64,000 bases of DNA from Bacteroides intestinalis. GTDB taxonomy: Bacteria; Bacteroidota; Bacteroidia; Bacteroidales; Bacteroidaceae. The position numbers and the translations under genes were made by a program. The stretch spans positions 434,001 to 498,000 of the forward strand of contig NZ_CABJDN010000003.1 of NCBI RefSeq assembly GCF_902364365.1, in the 5' to 3' direction. The notes under the pieces are model-generated. The model saw only the letters and a program-made list of their open reading frames with translations. It was not told the origin of the DNA and searched no databases. Within the stretch, counting starts at the first letter, position 1, and each line of letters opens with the position of its first letter. Of the stretch, positions 16,126-25,753 are shown piece after piece.

Positions 16126-16325
16126 ATACAAAAGAAATAGGAATAATCATTAAGAAGCGGCGCCAACATTTGAAGGTGAGACAACAGGAGCTTGCTGATT
16201 TATCCGGTGTAGGCATCAATACATTGGTTGCCATTGAACGTGGACAAGGGAATCCAAAGTTGGAAACATTACTTGCTATCCTTGATACCTTAGGCTTGCA
16301 GGTTGAAATCAAGCTAAAAGATTAA
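16122..16325 (+). CDS. hipB: HipB-like antitoxin/repressor
   Basis: 67 residues from GTG at 16122. That start is chosen because the promoter at 16072-16102 places the mRNA start near 16109; a GTG at 16062 would lie upstream of it. The protein is one XRE helix-turn-helix: IGIIIKKRRQHLKVRQQELADLSGVG then INTLVAIERGQGNPKLETL. It is as short as HipB of tripartite systems. It should bind the three TCACA palindromes and contact the kinase. The next gene begins 4 bp after the stop. Confidence 0.85.
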   Translation: MNTKEIGIIIKKRRQHLKVRQQELADLSGVGINTLVAIERGQGNPKLETLLAILDTLGLQVEIKLKD

Positions 16326-16329
16326 AGTT

Positions 16330-16656
16330 ATGAGACAATGCGAAGTTTATATACATGGTATTCGTGCCGGGATACTTACCGAAGATGACAATCGGAAGTA
16401 CACCTTCATTTACGATGCTGCTTACTTGTTGGGTAAAGGAAATCCTCCTGTCAGCCTTACTCTGCCTTTACGTAGTGAACCTTATCATTCGCCGTATTTG
16501 TTTGCATTCTTCTTCAACATGCTTTCTGAAGGGGAGAATCGTCAAATCCAATCCCAAATGCTCCGTATCGATGCGGATGATGATTTCGGCATTTTGCTTG
16601 CCACCGCACAAACAGATACCATAGGAGCTGTCACTATTAAACCGATTGCCGTATGA
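16330..16656 (+). CDS. HipS-like protein (free HipA N-terminal subdomain)
   Basis: 108 residues that correspond to only the first subdomain of HipA: YLLGKGNPPVSLTLPLR and LFAFFFNMLSEGENRQ are its conserved blocks. In the E. coli O127 HipBST system this separate piece (HipS) is the antitoxin that neutralises the kinase HipT, while HipB augments it. Gene order and size match. Its stop overlaps the next start as ATGA, so the two products are probably made in a fixed ratio. A role as antitoxin here is inference by analogy. Confidence 0.75.
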   Translation: MRQCEVYIHGIRAGILTEDDNRKYTFIYDAAYLLGKGNPPVSLTLPLRSEPYHSPYLFAFFFNMLSEGENRQIQSQMLRIDADDDFGILLATAQTDTIGAVTIKPIAV

Positions 16657-17654
16657 GAGAGATACACATTTGTCCCTCTACTTTAGCTGAAGGCTACATA
16701 ACCTATTCTTCTGCTGCTCGAAAAATCTTGTTCGACGGCAAGGAGGTGTCACATTACGTTGATGCACCAAGTCCATCGGAAGATAGTGCTGAAGCCAAAG
16801 AGGCAATTCGCAATGTGGGACGCATTTCTTTGTCGGGTGTGCAACCCAAATTTGCTATGGTGGTAGATATTAAGAGCTCATATTTGCGCTATGCTCGTGA
16901 AGACGAACGGGGAACATATATATTGAAACCTCGTCCTAACGGTTATCATATTCTAAATAAGGAGTATTGTGCCGCCAACGAACATCTTACTATGCAGATT
17001 GCTTCGCAAGTATATGGCATCGAAACAGCGGCCAATGGCCTCTGCTTTTTCAAGAATGACGAAGCAGCTTACATTACTCGTCGTTTTGACGTGCATCTTG
17101 GCGGAAAGTATCAGCAGGAGGATTTTGCCGCGTTGATGGGATATACCAAAGCAAATGGAGGAAGCGATTATAAATATTGCAATGCCAGTTATGAAGAGTG
17201 TGCCGAAGTGATTCGTCAGTACGTTAAGGCGGCTTCCATCGATGTAGCCCGCTTCTTTCGTTTGGTGGTGTTCAACTTTATCACTCTTAATGACGATGCT
17301 CATCTGAAGAATTTTTCGCTGATTGATAGAGACGGAGAGTATCGTCTTTCTCCAGCTTATGATTTGATAAACACTTCCTTACATTTAGTTGAACCACGTA
17401 TTTTTGCCCTTGACAAAGGTTTGTTCCGAGAAGGCATGAAGCTCTCAGATACACATCAAGTGAATAGAGCCGATTTTGAAGAATTTGGTAACCGCATTGG
17501 ACTTCCGGAACGAGTGGTAAAACGGGAATTGGATACATTCGCTAAAGAGAATCCGATGGTAAAGGTACTGATTGAGCATTCTTTCTTGTCCGATGTATTA
17601 AAGCGTCAATATTGGTTGTCTATAGCCTATAGGCGGAGAATGTTAGCGTGGTGA
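16653..17654 (+). CDS. HipT-like Ser/Thr kinase toxin
   Basis: 333 residues, the HipA kinase core without its N-terminal subdomain. The Gly-rich loop region is SLSGVQPKF, with serines 59 and 61 where HipT carries its autophosphorylated serines. The ATP lysine is K92 in YILKPRP, the catalytic loop is NDDAHLKN (213-220) and the Mg-binding Asp is D237 in PAYDLIN. All kinase residues are present, so it should be active. HipA and HipT phosphorylate aminoacyl-tRNA synthetases (GltX, TrpS); the target here is unknown. It is translationally coupled to the HipS-like gene. Confidence 0.85.
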   Translation: MREIHICPSTLAEGYITYSSAARKILFDGKEVSHYVDAPSPSEDSAEAKEAIRNVGRISLSGVQPKFAMVVDIKSSYLRYAREDERGTYILKPRPNGYHILNKEYCAANEHLTMQIASQVYGIETAANGLCFFKNDEAAYITRRFDVHLGGKYQQEDFAALMGYTKANGGSDYKYCNASYEECAEVIRQYVKAASIDVARFFRLVVFNFITLNDDAHLKNFSLIDRDGEYRLSPAYDLINTSLHLVEPRIFALDKGLFREGMKLSDTHQVNRADFEEFGNRIGLPERVVKRELDTFAKENPMVKVLIEHSFLSDVLKRQYWLSIAYRRRMLAW

Positions 17655-17732
17655 TTTTTATCAATATAGCAACTTCCCTGATGGCATTAAATAAGATAAC
17701 ATTCTTTCTGTAGTGAAAAGATTTAAAAACTT

Positions 17733-17758
17733 GAAAGTTGAGCTTGCGAAACTTGAGT
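17733..17758. repeat. right 26-bp direct repeat flanking the hip operon
   Basis: Matches 15960-15985 with two differences. The pair brackets exactly the hip promoter and three genes (about 1.77 kb), which suggests insertion or excision as a unit. The repeat is itself partly palindromic (AAGTTTGCGAAACTT in the left copy). Confidence 0.6.
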
Positions 17759-17810
17759 CATATAATAAAACCTCTCAAACCCCGTTATTTAGTAAAAACC
17801 CGATAACGGC

Positions 17811-19241
17811 ATGAAATCAAAAGCCCTGCGCCTCATATATCTATTCCCTATATTCTTCCTGTTGTCCTTCAACGCTTGTGACGACATGGACGATTATTCG
17901 TCCGACCCGAAGCATACACTTTGTTTCTCGCAGGATACGCTACGCATGGATACCGTTCTCACCGGCATTCCTACTTCCACCCGTCAACTGAAAGTATACA
18001 ACCCGAATAAGAAAGCATTGTTAATATCTTCCATAATTCTTGCCGATGCCGGTAAATCCGGTTTTCGTATCAATGTGGATGGCATAAAGGGAAATCAATT
18101 CTCCGATATAGAAATTGCAGGAGAAGACAGCCTGTATATTTTTGTAGAAGCGACCCTGCCTCAGCAAAACAATACCGACATCAGGTTAATAAAAGACTCC
18201 ATTCTTTTTCAACTGAATGGCATCCGGCAAGAAGTAAAGCTGCAAGCATACGCACAAGATGCTCTTACTTTCCGGGGAAAAGTAATTGAAAAAGATACAC
18301 TGATTACATCTCAACGTCCGATACTGATTTATGACAGTATCAGTATTGCTCCGGATGCACACTTAACCCTCGCAGCAGGCACCCGTTTGTATTTCCACGG
18401 CAAGGCAGGAATGCAGGTACACGGACGCCTGTCAGTAGAAGGTACCCTTTCCGCTCCGGTTGTTTTCCGGGGGGATCGTACAGACCGGATGTTCCCCTAT
18501 CTTCCTTATGACCGGTTACCGGGACAATGGGGAGGCTTACGTTTTTACAAAACCAGCTATGAGAATCATCTGGTCTATGCGGATATTCATGGTGGTAGTT
18601 TCGGCATTCGTTGCGATTCTTCGATGACGGACCGCAGGAAGTTGACATTGGAATCCTCTCTCATACGACAAGTATCGGGCAATGGATTGGAGTTGACGTC
18701 GTGTCAGGTAGTGGTAGGAAACAGTGAGATCAGTAATGCGGGAGAAAACTGCGTCAGCCTGTTAGGGGGAGATTATACATTTACCCACTGTACACTGGCA
18801 AATTACTTTAGTTGGAATGTACGGAAAGGGGCGGCATTGCAAGTCCGGAATGAACTGGATGATACTGCATATCCACTTTCATCGGCTATTTTCCGTAATT
18901 GCATTATTGCGGGTTCAGGCACGGACGAAATTAACGGAGGACGCTCTAAAAATGAGAATATAGCTTTCAATTATTACTTCTCACACTGCCTCATCAACTC
19001 GATAGAAGAAGAGAATGACAAGATAGTCAATGTTATCTGGGAGAAGGATGACAATTTCATGCTGATGGATAACCATACACAGGAATACAATTTTAATCTT
19101 GGTGAAAAATCCAAAGCCATTAATTGGGGAAGAAAAGAAGATGCAAACACCTACCCAATTGACAGAAATGGACATTCCCGCCTACAGGATGCCGCACCGG
19201 ATGCAGGATGTTATGAATCTATGATCTTGCCATCATACTAA
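17811..19241 (+). CDS. secreted lipoprotein with right-handed beta-helix
   Basis: 476 residues. Signal peptide and lipobox end at Cys 23 (LSFNACDD), followed by acidic residues that favour surface display. An N-terminal beta-sandwich-like part (about 40-150) contains a TGIPTSTRQLKVYNP element. From about 170 the chain has short repeating strands (ILIYDSISIAPDAHLTLAAG, RLSVEGTLSAPVVFRG) that read as a parallel beta-helix. The same type occurs widely in Bacteroidetes without known function. It is 12 bp upstream of the secreted EEP gene, so they are probably co-transcribed. Confidence 0.65.
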   Translation: MKSKALRLIYLFPIFFLLSFNACDDMDDYSSDPKHTLCFSQDTLRMDTVLTGIPTSTRQLKVYNPNKKALLISSIILADAGKSGFRINVDGIKGNQFSDIEIAGEDSLYIFVEATLPQQNNTDIRLIKDSILFQLNGIRQEVKLQAYAQDALTFRGKVIEKDTLITSQRPILIYDSISIAPDAHLTLAAGTRLYFHGKAGMQVHGRLSVEGTLSAPVVFRGDRTDRMFPYLPYDRLPGQWGGLRFYKTSYENHLVYADIHGGSFGIRCDSSMTDRRKLTLESSLIRQVSGNGLELTSCQVVVGNSEISNAGENCVSLLGGDYTFTHCTLANYFSWNVRKGAALQVRNELDDTAYPLSSAIFRNCIIAGSGTDEINGGRSKNENIAFNYYFSHCLINSIEEENDKIVNVIWEKDDNFMLMDNHTQEYNFNLGEKSKAINWGRKEDANTYPIDRNGHSRLQDAAPDAGCYESMILPSY

Positions 19242-19253
19242 AAATGGTTCTCA

Positions 19254-20315
19254 ATGAACATTAAACTATATATTACTTTTTCATTTCTGTTCGCTCCTTT
19301 TTTCTTCCTTTGCGGACAAACGAAAAAGGACACCCTCTCTCTTCGTGTTGTCAGTTATAACGTTGAAAACTTATTCGACTGCCGCCACGATACGCTAAAA
19401 AACGACTATGAATTCCTACCCGATGCAGTACGCCACTGGAATTATACGAAATATAAAAAGAAGCTGGATAACATAGCCCGCACCATCACAGCCGTAGGCG
19501 GTTGGATTCCACCTGCACTTGTTGCCCTCTGTGAAGTGGAAAACGACAGTGTATTACGCGACCTGACCCGGCGCTCGGTTCTTCGGGAAGCCGGATACCG
19601 CTATGTGATGACCAACTCACCCGACCAGCGGGGAATTGATGTGGCATTGCTTTACCAACGGGACCGTTTCAAACTGATTTCCTATCAGGGAATCTCCATA
19701 CCTCATATATCCGGTAAAACGAAATTTCGCCCTACACGGGACATACTACACGTTTGCGGGATGTTATTAAACCACGATACACTGGATGTTTTTGTAGTTC
19801 ATCTTCCGTCCCGCTCAGGAGGTGCCAAAGAAAGCGAGCCTTACCGCCTACATGCCGCCCGACAGTTGAAAGCTGCGGCAGACAGCGTCTACCTTCATCG
19901 GTATCATCCGCAAATTCTTATCATGGGAGACTTTAACGATTATCCCGATAATGCATCGGTCAGCAAAATAGTTTCAGCAAAAGCGCCTCCTCAAGACAAA
20001 AGTAGTTTGCAACCACAAAGATTCTATCACTTGCTTGCCCGTAAGGCTGCTACACAAAAAGATTTCGGCAGTTATAAATATCAGGGTGAATGGGGATTAC
20101 TGGATCATATCATTGTCTCCGGCACGCTTCTCCAGCCGGATGCAGACTTTTGCACCAGTGAAAGCAAAGCCGATATCTTTCGTCCTTCTTTCCTGTTGAC
20201 GGATGATAAAAAGTATGGCGGTGTGCAGCCATTCCGCACTTACTACGGGATGAAGTACCAGAACGGTTACAGCGATCACCTGCCTGCATGGGCAGATTTC
20301 CGGCTCATTTATTAA
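19254..20315 (+). CDS. secreted endonuclease/exonuclease/phosphatase family protein
   Basis: 353 residues with signal peptide (cleavage near FLCGQTKK). EEP fold motifs are in order: YNVENLFD, ALCEVEND, GIDVALLY, VVHLPSRSGG, ILIMGDFND and, at the end, GLLDHII and YSDHLPAW. The metal Glu and Asp residues and both catalytic His are present. It may hydrolyse nucleic acid or a phosphodiester in the periplasm; the exact substrate cannot be told. Its stop overlaps by 4 bp the stop region of the convergent MscS-type channel gene. Confidence 0.85.
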   Translation: MNIKLYITFSFLFAPFFFLCGQTKKDTLSLRVVSYNVENLFDCRHDTLKNDYEFLPDAVRHWNYTKYKKKLDNIARTITAVGGWIPPALVALCEVENDSVLRDLTRRSVLREAGYRYVMTNSPDQRGIDVALLYQRDRFKLISYQGISIPHISGKTKFRPTRDILHVCGMLLNHDTLDVFVVHLPSRSGGAKESEPYRLHAARQLKAAADSVYLHRYHPQILIMGDFNDYPDNASVSKIVSAKAPPQDKSSLQPQRFYHLLARKAATQKDFGSYKYQGEWGLLDHIIVSGTLLQPDADFCTSESKADIFRPSFLLTDDKKYGGVQPFRTYYGMKYQNGYSDHLPAWADFRLIY

Positions 20316-21481
20316 TCCGAATACTGATACAATTTCAAATCAAACTTCTGTACCATTACCAGCAAATGATCGAATATATCGGACTGAATGCGCTCATATT
20401 CTTTCCATACCTTGTTCCGGGAAAAGAAATAGACCTGAATAGGAACTCCGTAAGTTGTCATTTCCTTCTGACTGATAATCAAGTCCAGATCCTGATTTAC
20501 AACAGGTAGGCTACAAAGATAGCGTTCGATGTAAATGCGGTAGAGTTGTGCATTGGTAGGCACCTCTCCTTCCGCCGGCTGATAGTCCGCCATCAAAGGA
20601 ACTTCCTTGCGGATGGTATCCAACATCTCAGGAGTACAGAACTTCAATGTGGTCATGTCCAGATAAATATTCTTATCCACACGACGGCCACCACTCTCCT
20701 GCATGCCGCGCCAATTCTGAAAGGAACCGTTCACTAAGGTATAAGGCGGAATGGTAGAAATTGTGTTATCCCAGTTCTGTATCTTCACGGTGTTGAGGGT
20801 AATTTCTTTCACAATACCATTGGCAGAACCGTTGGGTAAAGCAATCCAGTCGCCAATACGCAGCATTTCATTGGCAGAGAGTTGCACTCCGGCCACAAAT
20901 CCCAGAATACTATCTTTAAATACCAACATCAATACTGCTGCCGAAGCACCCAATCCGGCAAAAAGGGTTGCGGGAGATTTATCAATAAGAATAGATATGG
21001 CAATGATAGCTGCTACAAAGAACAGCAGTACCTGCAATACCTGGACAAAACCTTTCATCGGGTGATTCTTACTATTGTCTTTTTGATTATGAAAATCCAG
21101 AAAAACCAGCAATAGTCCGTTCAGAGCAAAGGCTAATGCAGCTACAATGTACACGGCACACACCTTCTGGGCCAAGCCCAACAGCTCTACTCCATGCACA
21201 AAAGTATGGGGCAACAGGAAATAAATCAGAATGCCCGGCAAGGTATGTATCAGGTGAGGAACTACCTTCCGCTTCATTAATAAGGTATTCCAACGGTGGG
21301 GCGAACGATTCGTATAATGCTTCATACCGCCCACCAATATTGCTTGGAATAGATAGTCTAATCCTACAGCTACAGCAATAATCAATATGGCGATGATAGT
21401 TTCATCAAATGTATTCGCAAATTTGGGATCTACTCCCCAACCTACAAGGGTTTTATTCATCCACCCTCCTAATGTCGTCAT
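20312..21481 (-). CDS. MscS-family mechanosensitive channel (YbdG-like)
   Basis: 389 residues. Four to five membrane segments (about 25-165) precede the pore helix and the MscS beta domain, seen in PATLFAGLGASAAVLMLVFKD, LSANEMLRIGDWIALPNGSANGIVKEITL and TIPPYTLVNGSFQNW. The long C-terminal domain with RIYIERYLCSLP is the hallmark of the YbdG/miniconductance branch. It should release solutes on hypo-osmotic shock. The upstream region is shared with the divergent efflux operon. Confidence 0.88.
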   Translation of the reverse strand: MTTLGGWMNKTLVGWGVDPKFANTFDETIIAILIIAVAVGLDYLFQAILVGGMKHYTNRSPHRWNTLLMKRKVVPHLIHTLPGILIYFLLPHTFVHGVELLGLAQKVCAVYIVAALAFALNGLLLVFLDFHNQKDNSKNHPMKGFVQVLQVLLFFVAAIIAISILIDKSPATLFAGLGASAAVLMLVFKDSILGFVAGVQLSANEMLRIGDWIALPNGSANGIVKEITLNTVKIQNWDNTISTIPPYTLVNGSFQNWRGMQESGGRRVDKNIYLDMTTLKFCTPEMLDTIRKEVPLMADYQPAEGEVPTNAQLYRIYIERYLCSLPVVNQDLDLIISQKEMTTYGVPIQVYFFSRNKVWKEYERIQSDIFDHLLVMVQKFDLKLYQYSD

Positions 21482-21651
21482 ATATTCCTCCTATTTTAGT
21501 TGCTTATAAGAATAATAACAGATAAAGGGGGCAGGTTGTTTAATGAAACGTTTTTCCGGTTTCATCTTTTAGTTTTCCGGCTTCGGTAAAAAAGTCCCGA
21601 TACATCTGTCAGAAACAGTTTACTTTCGTTCTCGGATTAAACGAAAAAAGT

Positions 21652-22704
21652 ATGAACCGAAACGTAACATTTATCAGTATTCTTAGCCTCGGACTCATGT
21701 TGGGTGCTTGTAGCAACAACTCTTCTTCACAGGAAGAGACTTTAATTGTGAAAACTGCTACTGCCAGCACCTACAGTAACGAAACAGTCAAAGAGTTCCC
21801 CATCATCACCCAACCGTTCCGTACCACAGAACTTTCTTTCCGTGTCAGTGGGCCCATCGACCGGCTGGATGTCTATGCCGGAAACTATTACCGACGTGGA
21901 GACATTATTGCAGAAATCGACCCGCGGGATTACCGCATCCGGTGTGAACGCGCCGAAGCCGTCTACCGCCAGGCAAAGGCAGAGTACGAACGTATCAGTG
22001 CGCTTTACCAGAAAAATAATCTTTCTGCCAGTGCTTACGAGAAAGCACGGGCGGAATACACTTCTGCCAAGGCAGCTTTTGATACAGCGGTCAACGAACT
22101 GGAAGATACCCGACTGATAGCCCCCTTCAACGGATATGTAGGTGAAGTCTATGTAGAGAAATTCCAGGAGGTTAAAGCCAGTCAACCCATATTAACATTT
22201 ATCGATATAGACCAACTTAAAATAGAAGCTTACGTGACGCAAGATATTGCCTACCGCGTTCAACCCAGGCAAAACATACAACTGACACTGGACGTACAAC
22301 CGGACATGAAGTTAGAAGCGCAGATTGCAGAAGTTTCCAAAGGAACGACACAGAACAATCTTTCTTATCTGGTGACGGCACTGTTGCCCAATAAGGAAGC
22401 CCGGTTACTGGCCGGTATGTCAGGCAAGGTACGCTTTGAAAAAGCTTCTCCGGAATTATCAGATAGTACTGCCACCCAGTTGGTTTGTATTCCACAAGCA
22501 GCCTTATGCAACCGTCCCACAGCGGGCAGTTATGTGTGGGCAGTCCATCCAGAAAGCGGCATAGTCAGCCAACGCAAAGTAACCGTCGGCAGTTTACTGC
22601 CACACGGCAATGCAGGTATCACCGCCGGACTGCAACCCGGTGAAATAGTAGCCACAAGCAGCCTGCGTTTCCTGTCGGATGGTATGAAAGTAAAAATCCA
22701 ATGA
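21652..22704 (+). CDS. RND efflux periplasmic adaptor (membrane fusion protein)
   Basis: 350 residues, lipoprotein with Cys at 20 (LMLGACSN). It has the lipoyl/barrel-sandwich halves (SGPIDRLDVYAGNYYRRGDIIAEIDPRDY and DTRLIAPFNGYVGEVYVEKFQEV) around a coiled-coil hairpin (about 95-135), then the beta-barrel and membrane-proximal domains. It joins the RND pump to the outer-membrane channel. First gene of a five-gene operon; the permease begins 13 bp downstream. Confidence 0.9.
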   Translation: MNRNVTFISILSLGLMLGACSNNSSSQEETLIVKTATASTYSNETVKEFPIITQPFRTTELSFRVSGPIDRLDVYAGNYYRRGDIIAEIDPRDYRIRCERAEAVYRQAKAEYERISALYQKNNLSASAYEKARAEYTSAKAAFDTAVNELEDTRLIAPFNGYVGEVYVEKFQEVKASQPILTFIDIDQLKIEAYVTQDIAYRVQPRQNIQLTLDVQPDMKLEAQIAEVSKGTTQNNLSYLVTALLPNKEARLLAGMSGKVRFEKASPELSDSTATQLVCIPQAALCNRPTAGSYVWAVHPESGIVSQRKVTVGSLLPHGNAGITAGLQPGEIVATSSLRFLSDGMKVKIQ

Positions 22705-22717
22705 AACAGTAAGCATC

Positions 22718-25700
22718 ATGAAACTAATTAAATATTTCCTACAACGCCGCTCGGTTACCATTCTCCTGTTGGTACTGGTACTTGCCGGTGGACTCTTTTC
22801 ATACATCAAGATGGGGAAACTGGAGGATGCTCCTTTCACCATCAAACAGGCATTGGTACTGACTCCTTATGCCGGCGCCTCTCCCTCAGAGGTACAAAGC
22901 CAGGTGACGGATGTATTGGAAGAAGCCATCCAGTCTTTAGGGGAACTGTATTACCTGAAAACGGAAAACCGCGCGGGGCTTTCTAAAATCACCGTATATG
23001 TAAAGAAAGAGACACGTGCCGATGAGATGCAACAGCTTTGGGATAAACTGCGACGTAAAGTAGGCGATGCACAAAGCAAGCTCCCCGCCGGTGCCGGTCC
23101 ATCAGTTGTGAATGATGACTTCGGCGATGTATTGGGCGTTTTCTATGGACTGACAAGCGAAGGCCGTAGCTATCGTGAACTGGAAGATCAGGCAAAGCTT
23201 ATCAAGAATGAGTTACTAAAAGTAAAGGACGTTGCCCGTATCGAAATCTACGGAACGCAAACACCTACGATAGATGTAGTAGTCAGTCCGGCAGTGATGT
23301 CTCGCAGCGGCATCACTACGGCGGACATAGTCAATGCATTCAATGCCCAGAACAAGGTGGTGGATGCCGGCGGAATTACGGCAGGAACAGGGCGTATCCG
23401 TATTGAGTCCACAGGTAATTTCTATTCGCTGGACGAGATACGTCAGCTCACCATTGTTTCACGTAGTGGAGAGCATTTCCGTCTGGGAGATATTGCCGAC
23501 ATCAACGAAAGTTACCAAACTCCTGCCAGCAACCTGATGCGCATAGATGGGAAACCGGCCGTAGGCATTGCCATCTCTACTGTACCTACCGGTAATGTGG
23601 TAGATATGGCAAAAGCCATCGAAGCACGTATCGAGGAACTGAAAATAGATATGCCGGAAGGCTTCGGACTCACCGCTATCTATGACCAGGGACATGAGTC
23701 CGCCGTAGCCAACCAAGGATTTATTATCAATCTGATAGTATCTGTAATTACTGTAGTAGCCATCCTGCTCTTCTTCATCGGTTTCAAGAATGGTTTATTA
23801 GTAGGCAGCGGATTGGTATTCTCCATTTTTGCTACATTAATAGTGATGCTGGCGGGCGGGATTGCTCTGCAACGTATGTCATTGGCAGCCATTATCATTG
23901 CTATGGGAATGCTGGTAGATAATGCCATTGTAGTCTCCGACTCTGCACTGGTGAATATGCAACGGGGGATGCGAAAACGAACCTCCATCATGAAAGCATG
24001 TTCTGCTACCGCTCTACCCTTGTTGGCAGCTACAGTCATAGCTATCCTGACATTCCTGCCTATTTACTATTCACCGCATATCACAGGTGAATTGTTATCC
24101 TCTTTGGTAATTGTCATCGGTGTATCACTCATGTTCAGTTGGGTATTTGCACTGACACAAACGCCATTCTTTATTCAGGAATTTGTACGTCGTCCGCGAC
24201 CATCGGAATTAAAAAGCGAATTATTCTCAGGTCGGGCATACGATTCTTTCCGAAAAGCACTGCATTTCGTTATTCGTCACCGCTATGCCACACTGGGACT
24301 GATGATTGTATTGCTCGTTGTTTCCGCTTGGAGTTTCAAGTTCGTCCCAAAAGTCTTTGTACCTGCGCTGGAGAAACCCTATTTCACATTGGACGTATGG
24401 CTGCCCGAAGGAACAGATATTACGGAAACCGATCGCTTGGCCTCGGAAATGGCTGAATACATCCGCAATCAAGAACAAACAGAGATGGTTTCAACCTACG
24501 TGGGACGCACTCCACCAAGATACTATCTATCCAATGTATCTTTTGGTCCGCAACCCAACTATGCGCAATTGCTGGTAAAGGCACATTCCTCTAAAGAGAC
24601 AAAAGAATTGCGTAACAAATTGCAGGATTCCATTCGTACGCTTTTCCCGGGACCACTTATCAAGGTGAACAAATTCGAACTGAGTCCACTGACGGAAGCT
24701 GTCATCGAAGCTCGTTTCCTGGGACCTGATCCTGCTATACTCGATTCACTGGCAGGTATGGCTATCGAGATTATGCGCAGAAACCCCAAAGTAGCGGATG
24801 CCCGTAATGAGTGGGGCAATATGACACCTATTATCCGCCCTGTCTATGATCCGGTAAAAGCCGGTGCACTGGGTATCACAAAGTCGGCCATGATGGAGTC
24901 TGTTAAATCTATCAATGACGGGCTGACTGTAGGAATCTACCGCGACAATGAGAAGAAAGTTCCCGTACAACTTAAGTCGGCAGGTACTGATATTACCGAT
25001 GCGCAGGGATTAGGAGACTTTTCTGTATGGAACGGGCAAAACTCTGCTCCTTTGTCGCAAGTCACCGGAAAGATTGAAACTGATTGGGAATGGCCGCAGA
25101 TGCGTACCTATAACCGGCAACTCTCCATGTCAGCTATGTGTGGGGTAAAAGCCGGACATACCATGGCAGAAGTACACGGTGAAATTCGTCAGGAAATAGA
25201 ATCGATCCAGCTTCCCGAAGGCTACACTTTCTTCTGGGACGCCCAATACAAGGACCAGCGCGAAGCCATGCAAGCCATAGCCAAATTCTTCCCGCTGGCA
25301 TTCCTTGCACTGGTAGTCATTCTTGTTGCTTTGTTCGGTAACTTCCGCGATCCGCTAATCATTCTGTGTGTGCTACCATTATCCCTGATCGGTGTTGCTG
25401 TAGGTATGCTGATGACAGGGTTTGAATTTGGCTTCTTCCCCATTGCCGGGTGGCTGGGATTGCTGGGAATGATTATCAAAAATGTGATTGTGCTATTGGA
25501 TGAGATACAGGTACAACGACGCGCGGAAATACCTGTCTATACTGCCATTATCGAATCTACCGTATCGCGTACCCGACCTGTACTGATGGCGGCCACTACT
25601 ACGATCCTGGGTATGGTTCCCTTATTGTTCGACGTGGCTTTCGGTGGTATGGCGGCTACTATTATCTTCGGATTGACGTTTGCAACGTTGCTGACTCTGT

Positions 25701-25750
25701 TCGTCACTCCGGCGCTCTATTCATTGTTTTATAAAGTAAAGAAGAAATAG
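22718..25750 (+). CDS. RND efflux permease (AcrB-like)
   Basis: 1010 residues with the standard 12-helix, two-loop architecture. Proton-relay residues can be placed: GMLVDNAIVV in TM4 has one Asp followed by Asn (AcrB has Asp-Asp), IIKNVIVL supplies the TM10 Lys and SRTRPVLMAATTTILG the TM11 Arg. The porter-domain start is GASPSEVQSQVTDVLEEAI. It exports drugs, bile acids or other amphiphiles by proton antiport. The VDNA variant is frequent in Bacteroidetes homologues. The TolC-type gene starts 3 bp after its stop. Confidence 0.92.
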   Translation: MKLIKYFLQRRSVTILLLVLVLAGGLFSYIKMGKLEDAPFTIKQALVLTPYAGASPSEVQSQVTDVLEEAIQSLGELYYLKTENRAGLSKITVYVKKETRADEMQQLWDKLRRKVGDAQSKLPAGAGPSVVNDDFGDVLGVFYGLTSEGRSYRELEDQAKLIKNELLKVKDVARIEIYGTQTPTIDVVVSPAVMSRSGITTADIVNAFNAQNKVVDAGGITAGTGRIRIESTGNFYSLDEIRQLTIVSRSGEHFRLGDIADINESYQTPASNLMRIDGKPAVGIAISTVPTGNVVDMAKAIEARIEELKIDMPEGFGLTAIYDQGHESAVANQGFIINLIVSVITVVAILLFFIGFKNGLLVGSGLVFSIFATLIVMLAGGIALQRMSLAAIIIAMGMLVDNAIVVSDSALVNMQRGMRKRTSIMKACSATALPLLAATVIAILTFLPIYYSPHITGELLSSLVIVIGVSLMFSWVFALTQTPFFIQEFVRRPRPSELKSELFSGRAYDSFRKALHFVIRHRYATLGLMIVLLVVSAWSFKFVPKVFVPALEKPYFTLDVWLPEGTDITETDRLASEMAEYIRNQEQTEMVSTYVGRTPPRYYLSNVSFGPQPNYAQLLVKAHSSKETKELRNKLQDSIRTLFPGPLIKVNKFELSPLTEAVIEARFLGPDPAILDSLAGMAIEIMRRNPKVADARNEWGNMTPIIRPVYDPVKAGALGITKSAMMESVKSINDGLTVGIYRDNEKKVPVQLKSAGTDITDAQGLGDFSVWNGQNSAPLSQVTGKIETDWEWPQMRTYNRQLSMSAMCGVKAGHTMAEVHGEIRQEIESIQLPEGYTFFWDAQYKDQREAMQAIAKFFPLAFLALVVILVALFGNFRDPLIILCVLPLSLIGVAVGMLMTGFEFGFFPIAGWLGLLGMIIKNVIVLLDEIQVQRRAEIPVYTAIIESTVSRTRPVLMAATTTILGMVPLLFDVAFGGMAATIIFGLTFATLLTLFVTPALYSLFYKVKKK

Positions 25751-25753
25751 ATT

